A stretch of 48,382 bases of DNA, taken from NCBI GenBank assembly GCA_003553085.1, contig PUPH01000117.1:1-48382 (forward strand). Direction: 5' to 3'. This document shows, piece after piece, positions 17,703 through 25,746 of this stretch. This DNA comes from Thermoplasmata archaeon (GTDB lineage: Archaea > Thermoplasmatota > Thermoplasmata > Halarchaeoplasmatales > Halarchaeoplasmataceae). A model generated the notes under the pieces. The model did no database searches. It was given only the letters and a program-made list of their open reading frames with translations, and had not been told where the DNA came from. Within the stretch, counting starts at the first letter, position 1, and every line of letters starts with the position of its first letter. The position numbers and the translations under genes were made by a program.

Positions 17703-18496
17703 TCTTCTTCGGCTTCAGATTCCCCTTCAGGCTCCTCTTCGAGTTCGCCTTCCAGTTCCTCCTCTAACTCTTCGCCCAATTCTTCCGCCATCTCTTCATC
17801 GATCTCTTCAGGCTCCTTCTTGCCCTCATATTCTTCGACGAACCTGATGTTCTTTATCTCAGTGTGCCGTCTTAGATCTCCGACTATCTGATATTTTACT
17901 ACGAACCAGCCCTGCCCATACTTACACTCGTCGGGTAATATGACCTCTAATACATCATCTTCAAGATCTATCTCGAAATCTGCATGACCGTAATCCATAT
18001 CTAGTATGGCCTGGACGACCTCTTCAGTAGTTTCGGCTTTAGAGCGCACTGTATACTCGAATCTGAGTGTTTCTCCAGCCAAAGGGTGATTGAAATCAAC
18101 TCTGACCCTTCCTGCGGTGGTCTGTATTATCCTTCCGCTGCGGTCGTCGATATTCACTTCTTCACCGACTGTAACATCGAATCCCCTTCGTTCCAGCTCT
18201 CTCCTGCTGAAAAGCTCAATCTTACCGGCATCACGCTGACCGACTGCCTTCTCAGGAGGTACTTCCACCGAACGCTCTTCTTCAACTTCTGCTTCAAGGA
18301 GATCTTCTTCAAATCCTTCCATGATATTCCCTCGTCCCAGTTCTATAACTCTGGGACCGTAATGAGCGTCTTCGTCGAAAATTTCTTCCTCTTGAGCTTT
18401 AGCCTCGTCAGTCGTTTCGAAGAGTATCTTTTCATCGCCCTCGTCTTCGGGCAGTATCCATACGTTGTAATCTACATATACTAAGTCTCCTTCTTC
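17699..18496 (-). CDS. FKBP-type peptidyl-prolyl isomerase (SlyD-like) with long acidic C-terminal tail
   Basis: VIELGRGNIMEGFEEDLLEAEVEEERSVEVPPEKAVGQRD and VRVDFNHPLAGETLRFEYTV; poly-Glu tail. Start chosen at MEEGDLVYVDY (18496). Confidence 0.88.
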   Translation of the reverse strand, partial: EEGDLVYVDYNVWILPEDEGDEKILFETTDEAKAQEEEIFDEDAHYGPRVIELGRGNIMEGFEEDLLEAEVEEERSVEVPPEKAVGQRDAGKIELFSRRELERRGFDVTVGEEVNIDDRSGRIIQTTAGRVRVDFNHPLAGETLRFEYTVRSKAETTEEVVQAILDMDYGHADFEIDLEDDVLEVILPDECKYGQGWFVVKYQIVGDLRRHTEIKNIRFVEEYEGKKEPEEIDEEMAEELGEELEEELEGELEEEPEGESEAEEE

Positions 18497-18595
18497 CATT
18501 TGAGACACCTTTACCCCTGGTACAAGCAGGTCCTTTTTAAGCATTTTGTAAAGAGAGCCGTTAAACTTATCCTATACCCCCTATATCCGAACTTC

Positions 18596-19594
18596 ATGGA
18601 TTTCAAGATTCCGCCGGTACTGGACGCCGATCGTTTGATGGATAAGGCCTTCCGTAGGGCTAGTAAAGTGCAGAAGAGGGGTAAAGACCGGGAGGACGGC
18701 TACCGAAAAACCGTCGCCGGCAAGCTGAAAACAGTTTCAAAGGTGCTTGAACAGACTCTGAAAAGATACGAAAAAAGCTTTCCTTCCTTCGACCAACTAC
18801 CACCGTTCTACCGGGACACTATACACATATCCCAGGATCTAGATAGGGTGAAGAAGAGCATCGGAGCCATCAACTGGGCCCGCAGGAAGATAAAACGTGC
18901 CATAATAGAGGATCTCCGTAAATTGAGGGACTGTGAAAAGGTCGGTGAGATGGATAAAGTGAGGAGAAGTGCCTATGGTAGAACATCTTCTTTCCTAAGA
19001 CAGGTTTCCAGCGATCTTGAATTCCTAGAAAGCGTAAGAAAGGCACTGAACCAACTTCCGGACATCAGGATGGACATACCTACAGTGGTTGTAGCAGGTT
19101 CCCCCAATGTGGGTAAGTCCCTTCTAGTCAACAAGCTTTCTTCCGGTAAACCAAAGGTGGCCAGCTATCCATTCACCACTAAGGAAGTTGGTGTGGGACA
19201 CTTCCGGGCCGAGGGGTTGATGTGCCAGATAATCGATACTCCGGGGCTGCTAGAGAGACCCATGGAGGAGAAGAACGAGATCGAGATGAAGGCCATAAAG
19301 GCAATAGAGGATCTTGCCGACCTTATCATATTCCTGTACGATCCATCTGGAACCTGTGGATACCCCATGTCCGACCAACGTGCACTCTACGACCAGATCA
19401 GCGGTCTGTTCGATGACACCGAGATCATGGAGGTTTACAATAAAAAAGATCTAGTAGGAGAGATGGAAGGCGTATTTCAGATATCGGCCTTGAGCGAAGA
19501 GAATATCGAGGGATTAAACAGGGATATCACCGAAAAGATAAAATATGCCTTCCGAGAAAGGTGGAACACAGATGTTCGTGAAACTGATCGATGA
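18596..19594 (+). CDS. NOG1/Obg-family GTPase
   Basis: NOG1-like helical N-terminus then VVVAGSPNVGKSLLVNKLSSGKPKVASYPFTTKEVGVGHF, DTPGLLERPMEEKNEIEMKAI, NKKD. Start at MDFKIPPVLD. Confidence 0.9.
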   Translation: MDFKIPPVLDADRLMDKAFRRASKVQKRGKDREDGYRKTVAGKLKTVSKVLEQTLKRYEKSFPSFDQLPPFYRDTIHISQDLDRVKKSIGAINWARRKIKRAIIEDLRKLRDCEKVGEMDKVRRSAYGRTSSFLRQVSSDLEFLESVRKALNQLPDIRMDIPTVVVAGSPNVGKSLLVNKLSSGKPKVASYPFTTKEVGVGHFRAEGLMCQIIDTPGLLERPMEEKNEIEMKAIKAIEDLADLIIFLYDPSGTCGYPMSDQRALYDQISGLFDDTEIMEVYNKKDLVGEMEGVFQISALSEENIEGLNRDITEKIKYAFRERWNTDVRETDR

Positions 19595-19874
19595 GGTCAA
19601 ATTCCTCTTCAAAGCGTTGGAGGATCATAAGGGGTATAGAGTAAAACACGGAGAAGGCAGACTCTACCTATCTGAGGAAGGTATTTTGGTTTCCGAAGAA
19701 GGTTCATGGTATCAACTCCCTCTGGATATGATCTACGATATCAACAGGATAGAAGGAGAACATCCGGGACTGGAGTTCAAGATACCCGGTATGGATGTCA
19801 TAGTGAGAGGAACGCGTAAAGAATTCCTATGGGCTCTAAGGCATTTCTTGTTGCCCACTGTCAGAAGCAATTAG
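19572..19874 (+). CDS. Conserved hypothetical ~100 aa protein, possibly a PH-like fold
   Basis: MFVKLIDEVKFLFKALEDHKGYRVKHGEGRLYLSEEGILVSEEGSWYQLPLDMIYDINRIEGE...; overlaps the GTPase 3' end and convergently overlaps the next gene. Confidence 0.6.
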   Translation: MFVKLIDEVKFLFKALEDHKGYRVKHGEGRLYLSEEGILVSEEGSWYQLPLDMIYDINRIEGEHPGLEFKIPGMDVIVRGTRKEFLWALRHFLLPTVRSN

Positions 19875-20338
19875 AATAAGAGCAACAACAACGAAATTCC
19901 CCCTGCCATCACTATGAACTGCATCGTTGGTATCTCTTTAGTATGGTGTGGAAAACGATATCGCAGCTTTTTCCTTAGTAAAAATAAACATGCTAGATAT
20001 ATCGCTAACGATATAGATGCTAATATGGGGTTGAGTACGGAAAGCAATGCGATCAGTGAGAAGTAGTCCTCCGTGGGAACCGGTCTTATCTCTTTAAAAT
20101 AGTAGAAAACAACGAGAAGCACCACCAACCCCCATTTTACACCGAGAAGAAGAGGCGTATCTGGCCGTACGATCAGATCGTGTATCAGAAAGATAGGTGG
20201 AAAAACGTACCATAGTTCCGGAAGATACCTGCGGTTACCCCAATTCTTTGTATCGATCAGGGATTTGACTGTTGAAGCACCGAGTAAAAACAAAAGAGCA
20301 TATACTTGAAACTCCTGCATACCCAGTGCGTTCAACAT
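19871..20338 (-). CDS. Putative divergent A24-type (FlaK-like) prepilin/prearchaellin peptidase
   Basis: Polytopic; SLIDTKNWGNRRYLPELWY and VPTEDYFSLIALLSVLNP resemble the two catalytic-Asp regions (D...R..N.W and GxxDxxxLI) of archaeal preflagellin peptidases. Confidence 0.5.
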   Translation of the reverse strand: MLNALGMQEFQVYALLFLLGASTVKSLIDTKNWGNRRYLPELWYVFPPIFLIHDLIVRPDTPLLLGVKWGLVVLLVVFYYFKEIRPVPTEDYFSLIALLSVLNPILASISLAIYLACLFLLRKKLRYRFPHHTKEIPTMQFIVMAGGISLLLLLF

Positions 20339-20353
20339 GGATACCTCTCTTTA

Positions 20354-20989
20354 TCAACGCTCCGTTTTACTCTTGGATGGGCGAGAACGTTCTGCACCCT
20401 TTCCTTTCTTACGGAGTCCTCTGGATTTCTTACCCGATGAAGTCAGTCCACGATATACTCTACCCTTGTTTTGTGGTTCGCAGATCCAGTTGATCTTTGG
20501 ATCGTTCTTGATAACGGGATGATGCGGATCTACCATGATCATTTCGTAGTATTTGTAACGACCGTCTTGGGCAACCCAATATGAGTTTAATACCTCTAGA
20601 TTTGGATATCTTTTAGCAGCCCGTTCTTCAACTATGCGCTGAAGGTTCTTACGGGGAGTCAACTTTTTGAAACCCATCCTTGTGGGTCCACGTCCGCCTC
20701 TAGGCCGGGATCTTCGACGTCCACCTCTGCGTACCCGGCCTCTGACCATGACGTACCCCTGCTTTGCCTTGTAACCAAGGGTCCTAGCACGATCCAATCT
20801 GGTGGGTCGCTCTATCCTCTTGAAGTTCTCCTCGCGTCTCCATTCCTGTAAACGCTCTATCCTCAACTTCTCCAGATAGTCTTCCTTGGGACGCTTCCAT
20901 GTATCTCGTATGTAGTTGTACATGTTCCCTTTGTTCTCGAGGGTCTCTTCTTCATCGTCAAAATCTTCTTGTATGAGTTTTTCTGCCAT
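20354..20989 (-). CDS. rpl15e: 50S ribosomal protein L15e
   Basis: [12 protein letters not shown]...[43 protein letters not shown] ... [31 protein letters not shown]. Confidence 0.96.
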   Translation of the reverse strand: MAEKLIQEDFDDEEETLENKGNMYNYIRDTWKRPKEDYLEKLRIERLQEWRREENFKRIERPTRLDRARTLGYKAKQGYVMVRGRVRRGGRRRSRPRGGRGPTRMGFKKLTPRKNLQRIVEERAAKRYPNLEVLNSYWVAQDGRYKYYEMIMVDPHHPVIKNDPKINWICEPQNKGRVYRGLTSSGKKSRGLRKKGKGAERSRPSKSKTER

Positions 20990-21038
20990 GTTTACACTTC
21001 CTTGTTTGTGGATTCACCCATTTACGGGCACATCTCCT

Positions 21039-21055
21039 GCGGGTCATATACCCGC
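21039..21055 (-). promoter_or_regulatory. Hairpin in the putative L15e mRNA leader
   Basis: gcgggt-catat-acccgc inverted repeat, 50 nt upstream of the ATG at 20989; TATA-like acatatatac further upstream on the minus strand. Confidence 0.4.
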
Positions 21056-21098
21056 CTCTTGGAAGCAAGTTAACGTAAGCAGTATATATGTGTTTTGC

Positions 21099-21677
21099 TC
21101 ACAATTTTTTTATCGGTTCTTCCTGTATTATCTGCCCCATCTCTTCAGCCGATGTGTCTAAGATCACGATATCTCCAACGCTGTCAACATGACTCATGGA
21201 GATGGCTAGTTTCGTTTTGGACAGTAGGGGTTTGTCCACATCCAGCACTTCCAGTATATCTTTGTTAATCTTCACTAAAAGAGAGGGCATACCCCAATGA
21301 TCTGTATCTATCAATACGTCTTTGATCTTACCAACATCTCTCCCATGACTACCCGATATATTCTTACCTATGATCCCCGTGATCATATCTTCATCGGTGA
21401 CTTCGAGAAAATGTGCGTGCAGTTCATCCAAAGGCTCGTGCAGTACCACCTTGTCACTGAAGGCTTTTACGTGCTCTACCTCTATACCTAGTTTTAGAGA
21501 TGACAGTAACGGTTTATCTTCACCCAGTTCTTCGATCACCTCTTTGTTCATCTTGGCGATCAAATTTCTCGGAGCGTAGTCTGCATCGTAAGTCAGATCC
21601 TCCACTTTACCCATCAATCTTCCATCATTGCTCAAGATATCCTTTCCTTTCATTTCCTTGAATTGTCTCATGTTCAT
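21099..21677 (-). CDS. Tandem PRC-barrel domain protein
   Basis: Two homologous halves: GKDILSNDGRLMGKVEDLTYDADYAPRNLIAKMNKEVIEELG.. and GKNISGSHGRDVGKIKDVLIDTDHWGMPSLLVKINKDILEVLD... Confidence 0.85.
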   Translation of the reverse strand: MNMRQFKEMKGKDILSNDGRLMGKVEDLTYDADYAPRNLIAKMNKEVIEELGEDKPLLSSLKLGIEVEHVKAFSDKVVLHEPLDELHAHFLEVTDEDMITGIIGKNISGSHGRDVGKIKDVLIDTDHWGMPSLLVKINKDILEVLDVDKPLLSKTKLAISMSHVDSVGDIVILDTSAEEMGQIIQEEPIKKL

Positions 21678-21813
21678 TCCTCTGTAATAACAGTAATTTG
21701 TTCAGTATATATTAATTTTTGTTACTCCCACGGATCGACTCGTACAAGGGGTTAATTTTTAATACCCCCGCATCATGGACGAAGTAGGTTCAATAGATTT
21801 AAAGGTGTTAACG

Positions 21814-22041
21814 ATGAAGGTATTCAAAGCCACTGGATCATTCAAGATGGGAAGAGTATGGCAGAAGTTCTCCAAGGAGATAATCAGTGAGAACGAGGAT
21901 AGAGCGAAGGAGAAGGTACTGTCCATAATCGGAAGTAAACACGGTACTAAACGTACCAACATCCGTATCCGTGATATAGTAGAGATCGGAGAGGATGAAG
22001 TGGAGGATCTGGTGGTAAGAGACCTCCTTATGGAGGAATGA
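21814..22041 (+). CDS. rplX: 50S ribosomal protein L18Ae (LX)
   Basis: MKVFKATGSFKMGRVWQKFSKEIISENEDRAKEKVLSIIGSKHGTKRTNIRIRDIVEI; immediately upstream of pfdA and ftsY. Confidence 0.92.
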   Translation: MKVFKATGSFKMGRVWQKFSKEIISENEDRAKEKVLSIIGSKHGTKRTNIRIRDIVEIGEDEVEDLVVRDLLMEE

Positions 22042-22475
22042 ACATGGTAGATGAACAGGAACTGAGAGAAAAGATAGGACGGCTAGAACAGATCAAGACG
22101 CAGCTTCAGACTGCACAGAATCAACAAGAGTTTGTAGATGAACTCGTCGAGAACCACAAAGAAGCCATAGAGACTGTCGGAAAATATGCTGAACAGGACG
22201 AGGAACAAGAGATGTTCGTTCCTGTAGGTGGCAACGCACACATACGCTCCAAAGTCAGTGGTGGTGACAAGGTACTCATCGGTTTGGGTTCAGACATCTC
22301 CGCATTGACGGATGCTGAGAAGGCAGCGGATATAATGGAAAAGCGAAAGAAGGAACTCACTCAAACCAAGACAACCCTTGAGAACACCATAAATCAGCTC
22401 ACTGGAGAGTATCAAAAGCTCGAGAACGAAGTCCAGAGAGAGTATCAGGAATTCCAGTCTCAGATGCAGGAGTGA
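22038..22475 (+). CDS. pfdA: Prefoldin subunit alpha
   Basis: Coiled coil with FVPVGGNAHIRSKVSGGDKVLIGLGSDISALTDAEKAADIMEKRKKEL; ATGA overlap with L18Ae. Confidence 0.93.
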   Translation: MNMVDEQELREKIGRLEQIKTQLQTAQNQQEFVDELVENHKEAIETVGKYAEQDEEQEMFVPVGGNAHIRSKVSGGDKVLIGLGSDISALTDAEKAADIMEKRKKELTQTKTTLENTINQLTGEYQKLENEVQREYQEFQSQMQE

Positions 22476-22499
22476 TGAAGGAACAGGGGTAGGGTCGGA

Positions 22500-23441
22500 A
22501 TGTTCGAGAAGCTGAAGAAGAAGATAGCAAACATAACCTTGACCTCGAAAAAAGAAATCGAGGAAGACGTTGACGAGGCCTTTGTCGATGGTTGGGGTTC
22601 AAAAATAAAAGAAGGCAAACTCGATCCCATACTCTGGGACCTGAAGGTGGCCTTGCTTGAAGCCGATGTAGCTCTATCCGTAGTCGATGAGATACAGGAA
22701 GAGGTGAAGAACAATCTTTTGGATAAAAAGATCGCGAGGAAATACAGCATAGACGATGTTATAGAGACCGCTTTGAAGAACGCCGTACAGAAAGCTTTAG
22801 AGATCGAGACCATAGATTTCGACAAGTACGTGGAAGAGTCGGAAAAGCCGGTTTCAATAATGTTCGTAGGTGTCAACGGAACCGGGAAAACCACCACCAT
22901 CGCAAAGATAGCACACCGGCTGATAAAGAAAAAATACTCGTGTGTACTGGCGGCTTCGGATACTTTCAGAGCCGGCGCCCTTGAACAGATCCAGGAGCAC
23001 GGTAATAGATTAGGTGTGAAGGTCATCAAGCATTCGAAGGGGTCGGATCCCGCAGCGGTGGGTTACGATGCTGTGGAACACGCAAGGGCTAGACATAAAG
23101 ATGTCGTCCTCATCGATACTGCAGGACGGATGCAGACCAACAAGAACCTCATGGATGAGATGGAGAAGATCAAGAGGGTCGTTGAACCGGATCTGATAAT
23201 ATTCGTCGGCGACGCACTAGCGGGTAACGATGCGGTGGATCAAGCCCAGAAGTTCGACGGATCAGTCGGTATCGACGGCGTGATACTAACAAAGATAGAC
23301 GCCGATGCAAAAGGCGGCAGCGCGCTGTCCATAGGTCATGCTGTGGGTAAACCCATACTGTTCGTGGGAACCGGAGAGGAATATGAAGCCCTTGAAGAGT
23401 TCGACTCGGATTGGATGACAGAGAGGTTGTTTGAGGAGTGA
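22500..23441 (+). CDS. ftsY: Signal recognition particle receptor FtsY
   Basis: MFVGVNGTGKTTTIAKIAHRL, AASDTFRAGALEQIQ, DTAGRMQTNKNLMDEM, LTKIDADAKGGSALS. Confidence 0.97.
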   Translation: MFEKLKKKIANITLTSKKEIEEDVDEAFVDGWGSKIKEGKLDPILWDLKVALLEADVALSVVDEIQEEVKNNLLDKKIARKYSIDDVIETALKNAVQKALEIETIDFDKYVEESEKPVSIMFVGVNGTGKTTTIAKIAHRLIKKKYSCVLAASDTFRAGALEQIQEHGNRLGVKVIKHSKGSDPAAVGYDAVEHARARHKDVVLIDTAGRMQTNKNLMDEMEKIKRVVEPDLIIFVGDALAGNDAVDQAQKFDGSVGIDGVILTKIDADAKGGSALSIGHAVGKPILFVGTGEEYEALEEFDSDWMTERLFEE

Positions 23442-23447
23442 ATCGAT

Positions 23448-24539
23448 ATGAACTGGAAGAAATATGTCAGTCGGGGTAGGATCGTGGACTTTCCAGTCCT
23501 GCAACTGCTCATCACATCCATAAAGAACAACGAAGGTCATCTGCTGGTGAAGGCTAAGCCCGACGATGGTGCTGAAGGACCGATAGAGAAGCTGATTTCC
23601 ATCGGCGGTACACCCGGCAGTTACCACCTCAAGGTGTTAGCGGATAAGAACGATATACTGAACAAGCTAACCGCCTCCATGTGCCGCAGCGGGCTGGTTA
23701 AGCCCTATGCTTTAGAAGATGTAGCCACATCTTTGGTGGACAGTGAAGATCTCGTGCTCGGTTTGGACACCAACATGCTTTACAACTGTATCATATCCGA
23801 GCATCTGCTGTCTGCGCTGGATGATGTCAATCCGTACTCTTACTCCAAGATGCCTAACTGGCTATTGATAGCCGTACCCGGGGTGGTGATGAAGGAGATA
23901 GAGAACGCGGCTAACCATAAGACTAAAGGTAGACTCACCCACATAGGACGACAGGGATTCCGAGCACTGCAGGAGATGATGGTTTTACAGGAGAACCGTG
24001 GAAGTTCGGGATCTACCGTACTGGTTGTTGGAAAAACCAATCCTCAGCAGCTGAGATACTCCGATGAAGAGAGTTCTAAGATAGAGAACGCCGATTCGCT
24101 GATCAGAGATCAGTTCAGAAACTTCACCAGAGAACTGGACTTCAGAAAGGGTGTTTACTTCCTTACCATGGATAAGACCAACGCTTCTCTTGGGCGAGCT
24201 GAAGGCTTGAACTCCATCCGAGTCAATCACCCTAAGATGCTGAAGACGGGATACGACCTCTATCAGTTAAAAGGGAACACCGTACTCCTGGCTCGGATCA
24301 TATATGAGATGGCGGTGGAGTTCGGAGTCATCGAGATATCGTGGAAAGAGCACGGCAGGATCCATTATCTAGAGTTGGATTCCGGCTGGCAGTGGAAGAA
24401 CATGGGCCATTGGGAGAACTGGCAGTTACTATGCAACGGATACGACAACTACTTCTTTAGAGAGGTCAACTCTTACGAAGACGTTTCCGTTGACAGGATA
24501 AAAGAAGCCTGGAAAGAGCTCCGTGAGGCCATGGTATGA
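23448..24539 (+). CDS. PIN-like domain protein (putative RNase), ~364 aa
   Basis: DLVLGLDTNMLYN, VPGVVMKEIENAANH, IENADSLIRDQFRNF and YFLTMDKTNASLG give the four spaced acidic positions typical of PIN domains; co-directional with ftsY. Confidence 0.6.
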   Translation: MNWKKYVSRGRIVDFPVLQLLITSIKNNEGHLLVKAKPDDGAEGPIEKLISIGGTPGSYHLKVLADKNDILNKLTASMCRSGLVKPYALEDVATSLVDSEDLVLGLDTNMLYNCIISEHLLSALDDVNPYSYSKMPNWLLIAVPGVVMKEIENAANHKTKGRLTHIGRQGFRALQEMMVLQENRGSSGSTVLVVGKTNPQQLRYSDEESSKIENADSLIRDQFRNFTRELDFRKGVYFLTMDKTNASLGRAEGLNSIRVNHPKMLKTGYDLYQLKGNTVLLARIIYEMAVEFGVIEISWKEHGRIHYLELDSGWQWKNMGHWENWQLLCNGYDNYFFREVNSYEDVSVDRIKEAWKELREAMV

Positions 24540-24589
24540 GCAAAAATCTTTTATAGTTTGTTAACGAAGTATATATGACAACTGAGTAA

Positions 24590-25015
24590 ATGATGGATAT
24601 GTCTAACGGAAATGATGAAAATCCTTGTGGAACCTTGACCGTCACCGACCTAACTATGGCCATCAAAAATTGTGTGGATGGACAGGGTATGCAGGAAGCA
24701 GCAGCGAGATCCATGGCGGAGCACGTCCTCAACTTCTTCGGATACAGTGAGAGGATAATAGACAACATACTGGAACAAGAGGACAGAGATGTATTCTATA
24801 TGCTGGAGGACGCCGGACTTTTAACAACGGAGAGGGAACAAACCACCCTTTACGATGGGAGGGAATGGCGTATACATTACTGGCTATTCCAGAAGGACAA
24901 GATATTGAAACTGGTCGACCGTGAACCCGATAACGAGGAAGACCAATCGATGCATAAAAGCGTTTACGATGATATCCCCGATGGAGTATGGTCCTCTAGG
25001 ATGGGTATGGAATAA
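24590..25015 (+). CDS. Conserved hypothetical protein (possibly DUF6015-like)
   Basis: LTVTDLTMAIKNCVDGQGMQEAAARSMAEHVLNFFGYSERIIDNILEQEDRDVFYMLEDAGLLTTERE; TATA-like element upstream. Confidence 0.6.
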   Translation: MMDMSNGNDENPCGTLTVTDLTMAIKNCVDGQGMQEAAARSMAEHVLNFFGYSERIIDNILEQEDRDVFYMLEDAGLLTTEREQTTLYDGREWRIHYWLFQKDKILKLVDREPDNEEDQSMHKSVYDDIPDGVWSSRMGME

Positions 25016-25071
25016 AAGGTGTCTAGAGATCCATGTTATTTTATATCTTCAGCTAACGTATGGTGATCGTT

Positions 25072-25593
25072 ATGAACAGAGAGGTGATGGAGAAGGCGAC
25101 TTTCGGTGCGGGCTGCTTCTGGGGAGTAGAGGCCGCATTCAAAAAGATGCCGGGTGTTTTGGAGACTAGAGTCGGTTATGCTGGAGGATATACTGAAGAC
25201 CCAGATTACCAAAAAGTATGTTCCGGAAAAACGGGTCATGCCGAGGCATGTGAGATAACATTCGATCCGGAACAGGTATCGTACGACGATCTTCTAACGT
25301 TATTTTGGAACATACACGACCCTACACAGAAGGACCGACAGGGCAACGATGTCGGCACCCAATACCGGTCGGTCATATTTTACCACAACGAGGAACAGAA
25401 AAAGAAGGCTGAAAGGTCGATGATAAGGGTGCAAAAATCTCACAGGGATAAGATAGTCACAAAGATTGAACCGGCGAAAGAGTTCTGGGAGGCCGAGGGA
25501 TACCATCAAGATTATCTTCTGATGAACCCCGGTGGTTACTGCCATGTGAACATGGCCAAGGTTGAAAAGATCATAGAACAGTTGAAAAAGTGA
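25072..25593 (+). CDS. msrA: Peptide-methionine (S)-S-oxide reductase
   Basis: ATFGAGCFWGVEAAFKKMPGVLETRVGYAGG, TGHAEACEITFDPE, GTQYRSVIFY, EGYHQDYL. Confidence 0.96.
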   Translation: MNREVMEKATFGAGCFWGVEAAFKKMPGVLETRVGYAGGYTEDPDYQKVCSGKTGHAEACEITFDPEQVSYDDLLTLFWNIHDPTQKDRQGNDVGTQYRSVIFYHNEEQKKKAERSMIRVQKSHRDKIVTKIEPAKEFWEAEGYHQDYLLMNPGGYCHVNMAKVEKIIEQLKK

Positions 25594-25671
25594 TGGTGGG
25601 CCCGCCGAAATTTGAATTCGGGTACCGGCGTCCCGAACGCCGAAGGATGGACCAAGCTACCCCACGGGCCC
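25594..25671 (-). tRNA. tRNA-Pro (anticodon CGG), with CCA apparently encoded
   Basis: Reverse complement GGGCCCG TG GGGTAGCTTGGTCCATCC TT CGGCG TTCGGGA CGCCG GTAC CCGAA TTCAAAT TTCGG CGGGCCC A CCA; acceptor, anticodon and T stems all pair; anticodon at 25633-25635. Confidence 0.93.
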
Positions 25672-25746
25672 TATGTTGGAACGAAGGCACAAGAGAGGGG
25701 GTCGCATAAAAAAGTTATCTATTATCGTGAGTGGACCTAGTATCTA

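Noticed and set aside
17700-17830. Low-complexity ctt/ctc-rich stretch that looks like a simple repeat or CRISPR-like element
   Set aside because: It encodes the Glu-rich FKBP tail (GAA/GAG codons); no regular spacing or spacers.
22460-23029. 189-aa minus-strand ORF inside ftsY
   Set aside because: Ser/Phe-rich antisense translation of ftsY codons.
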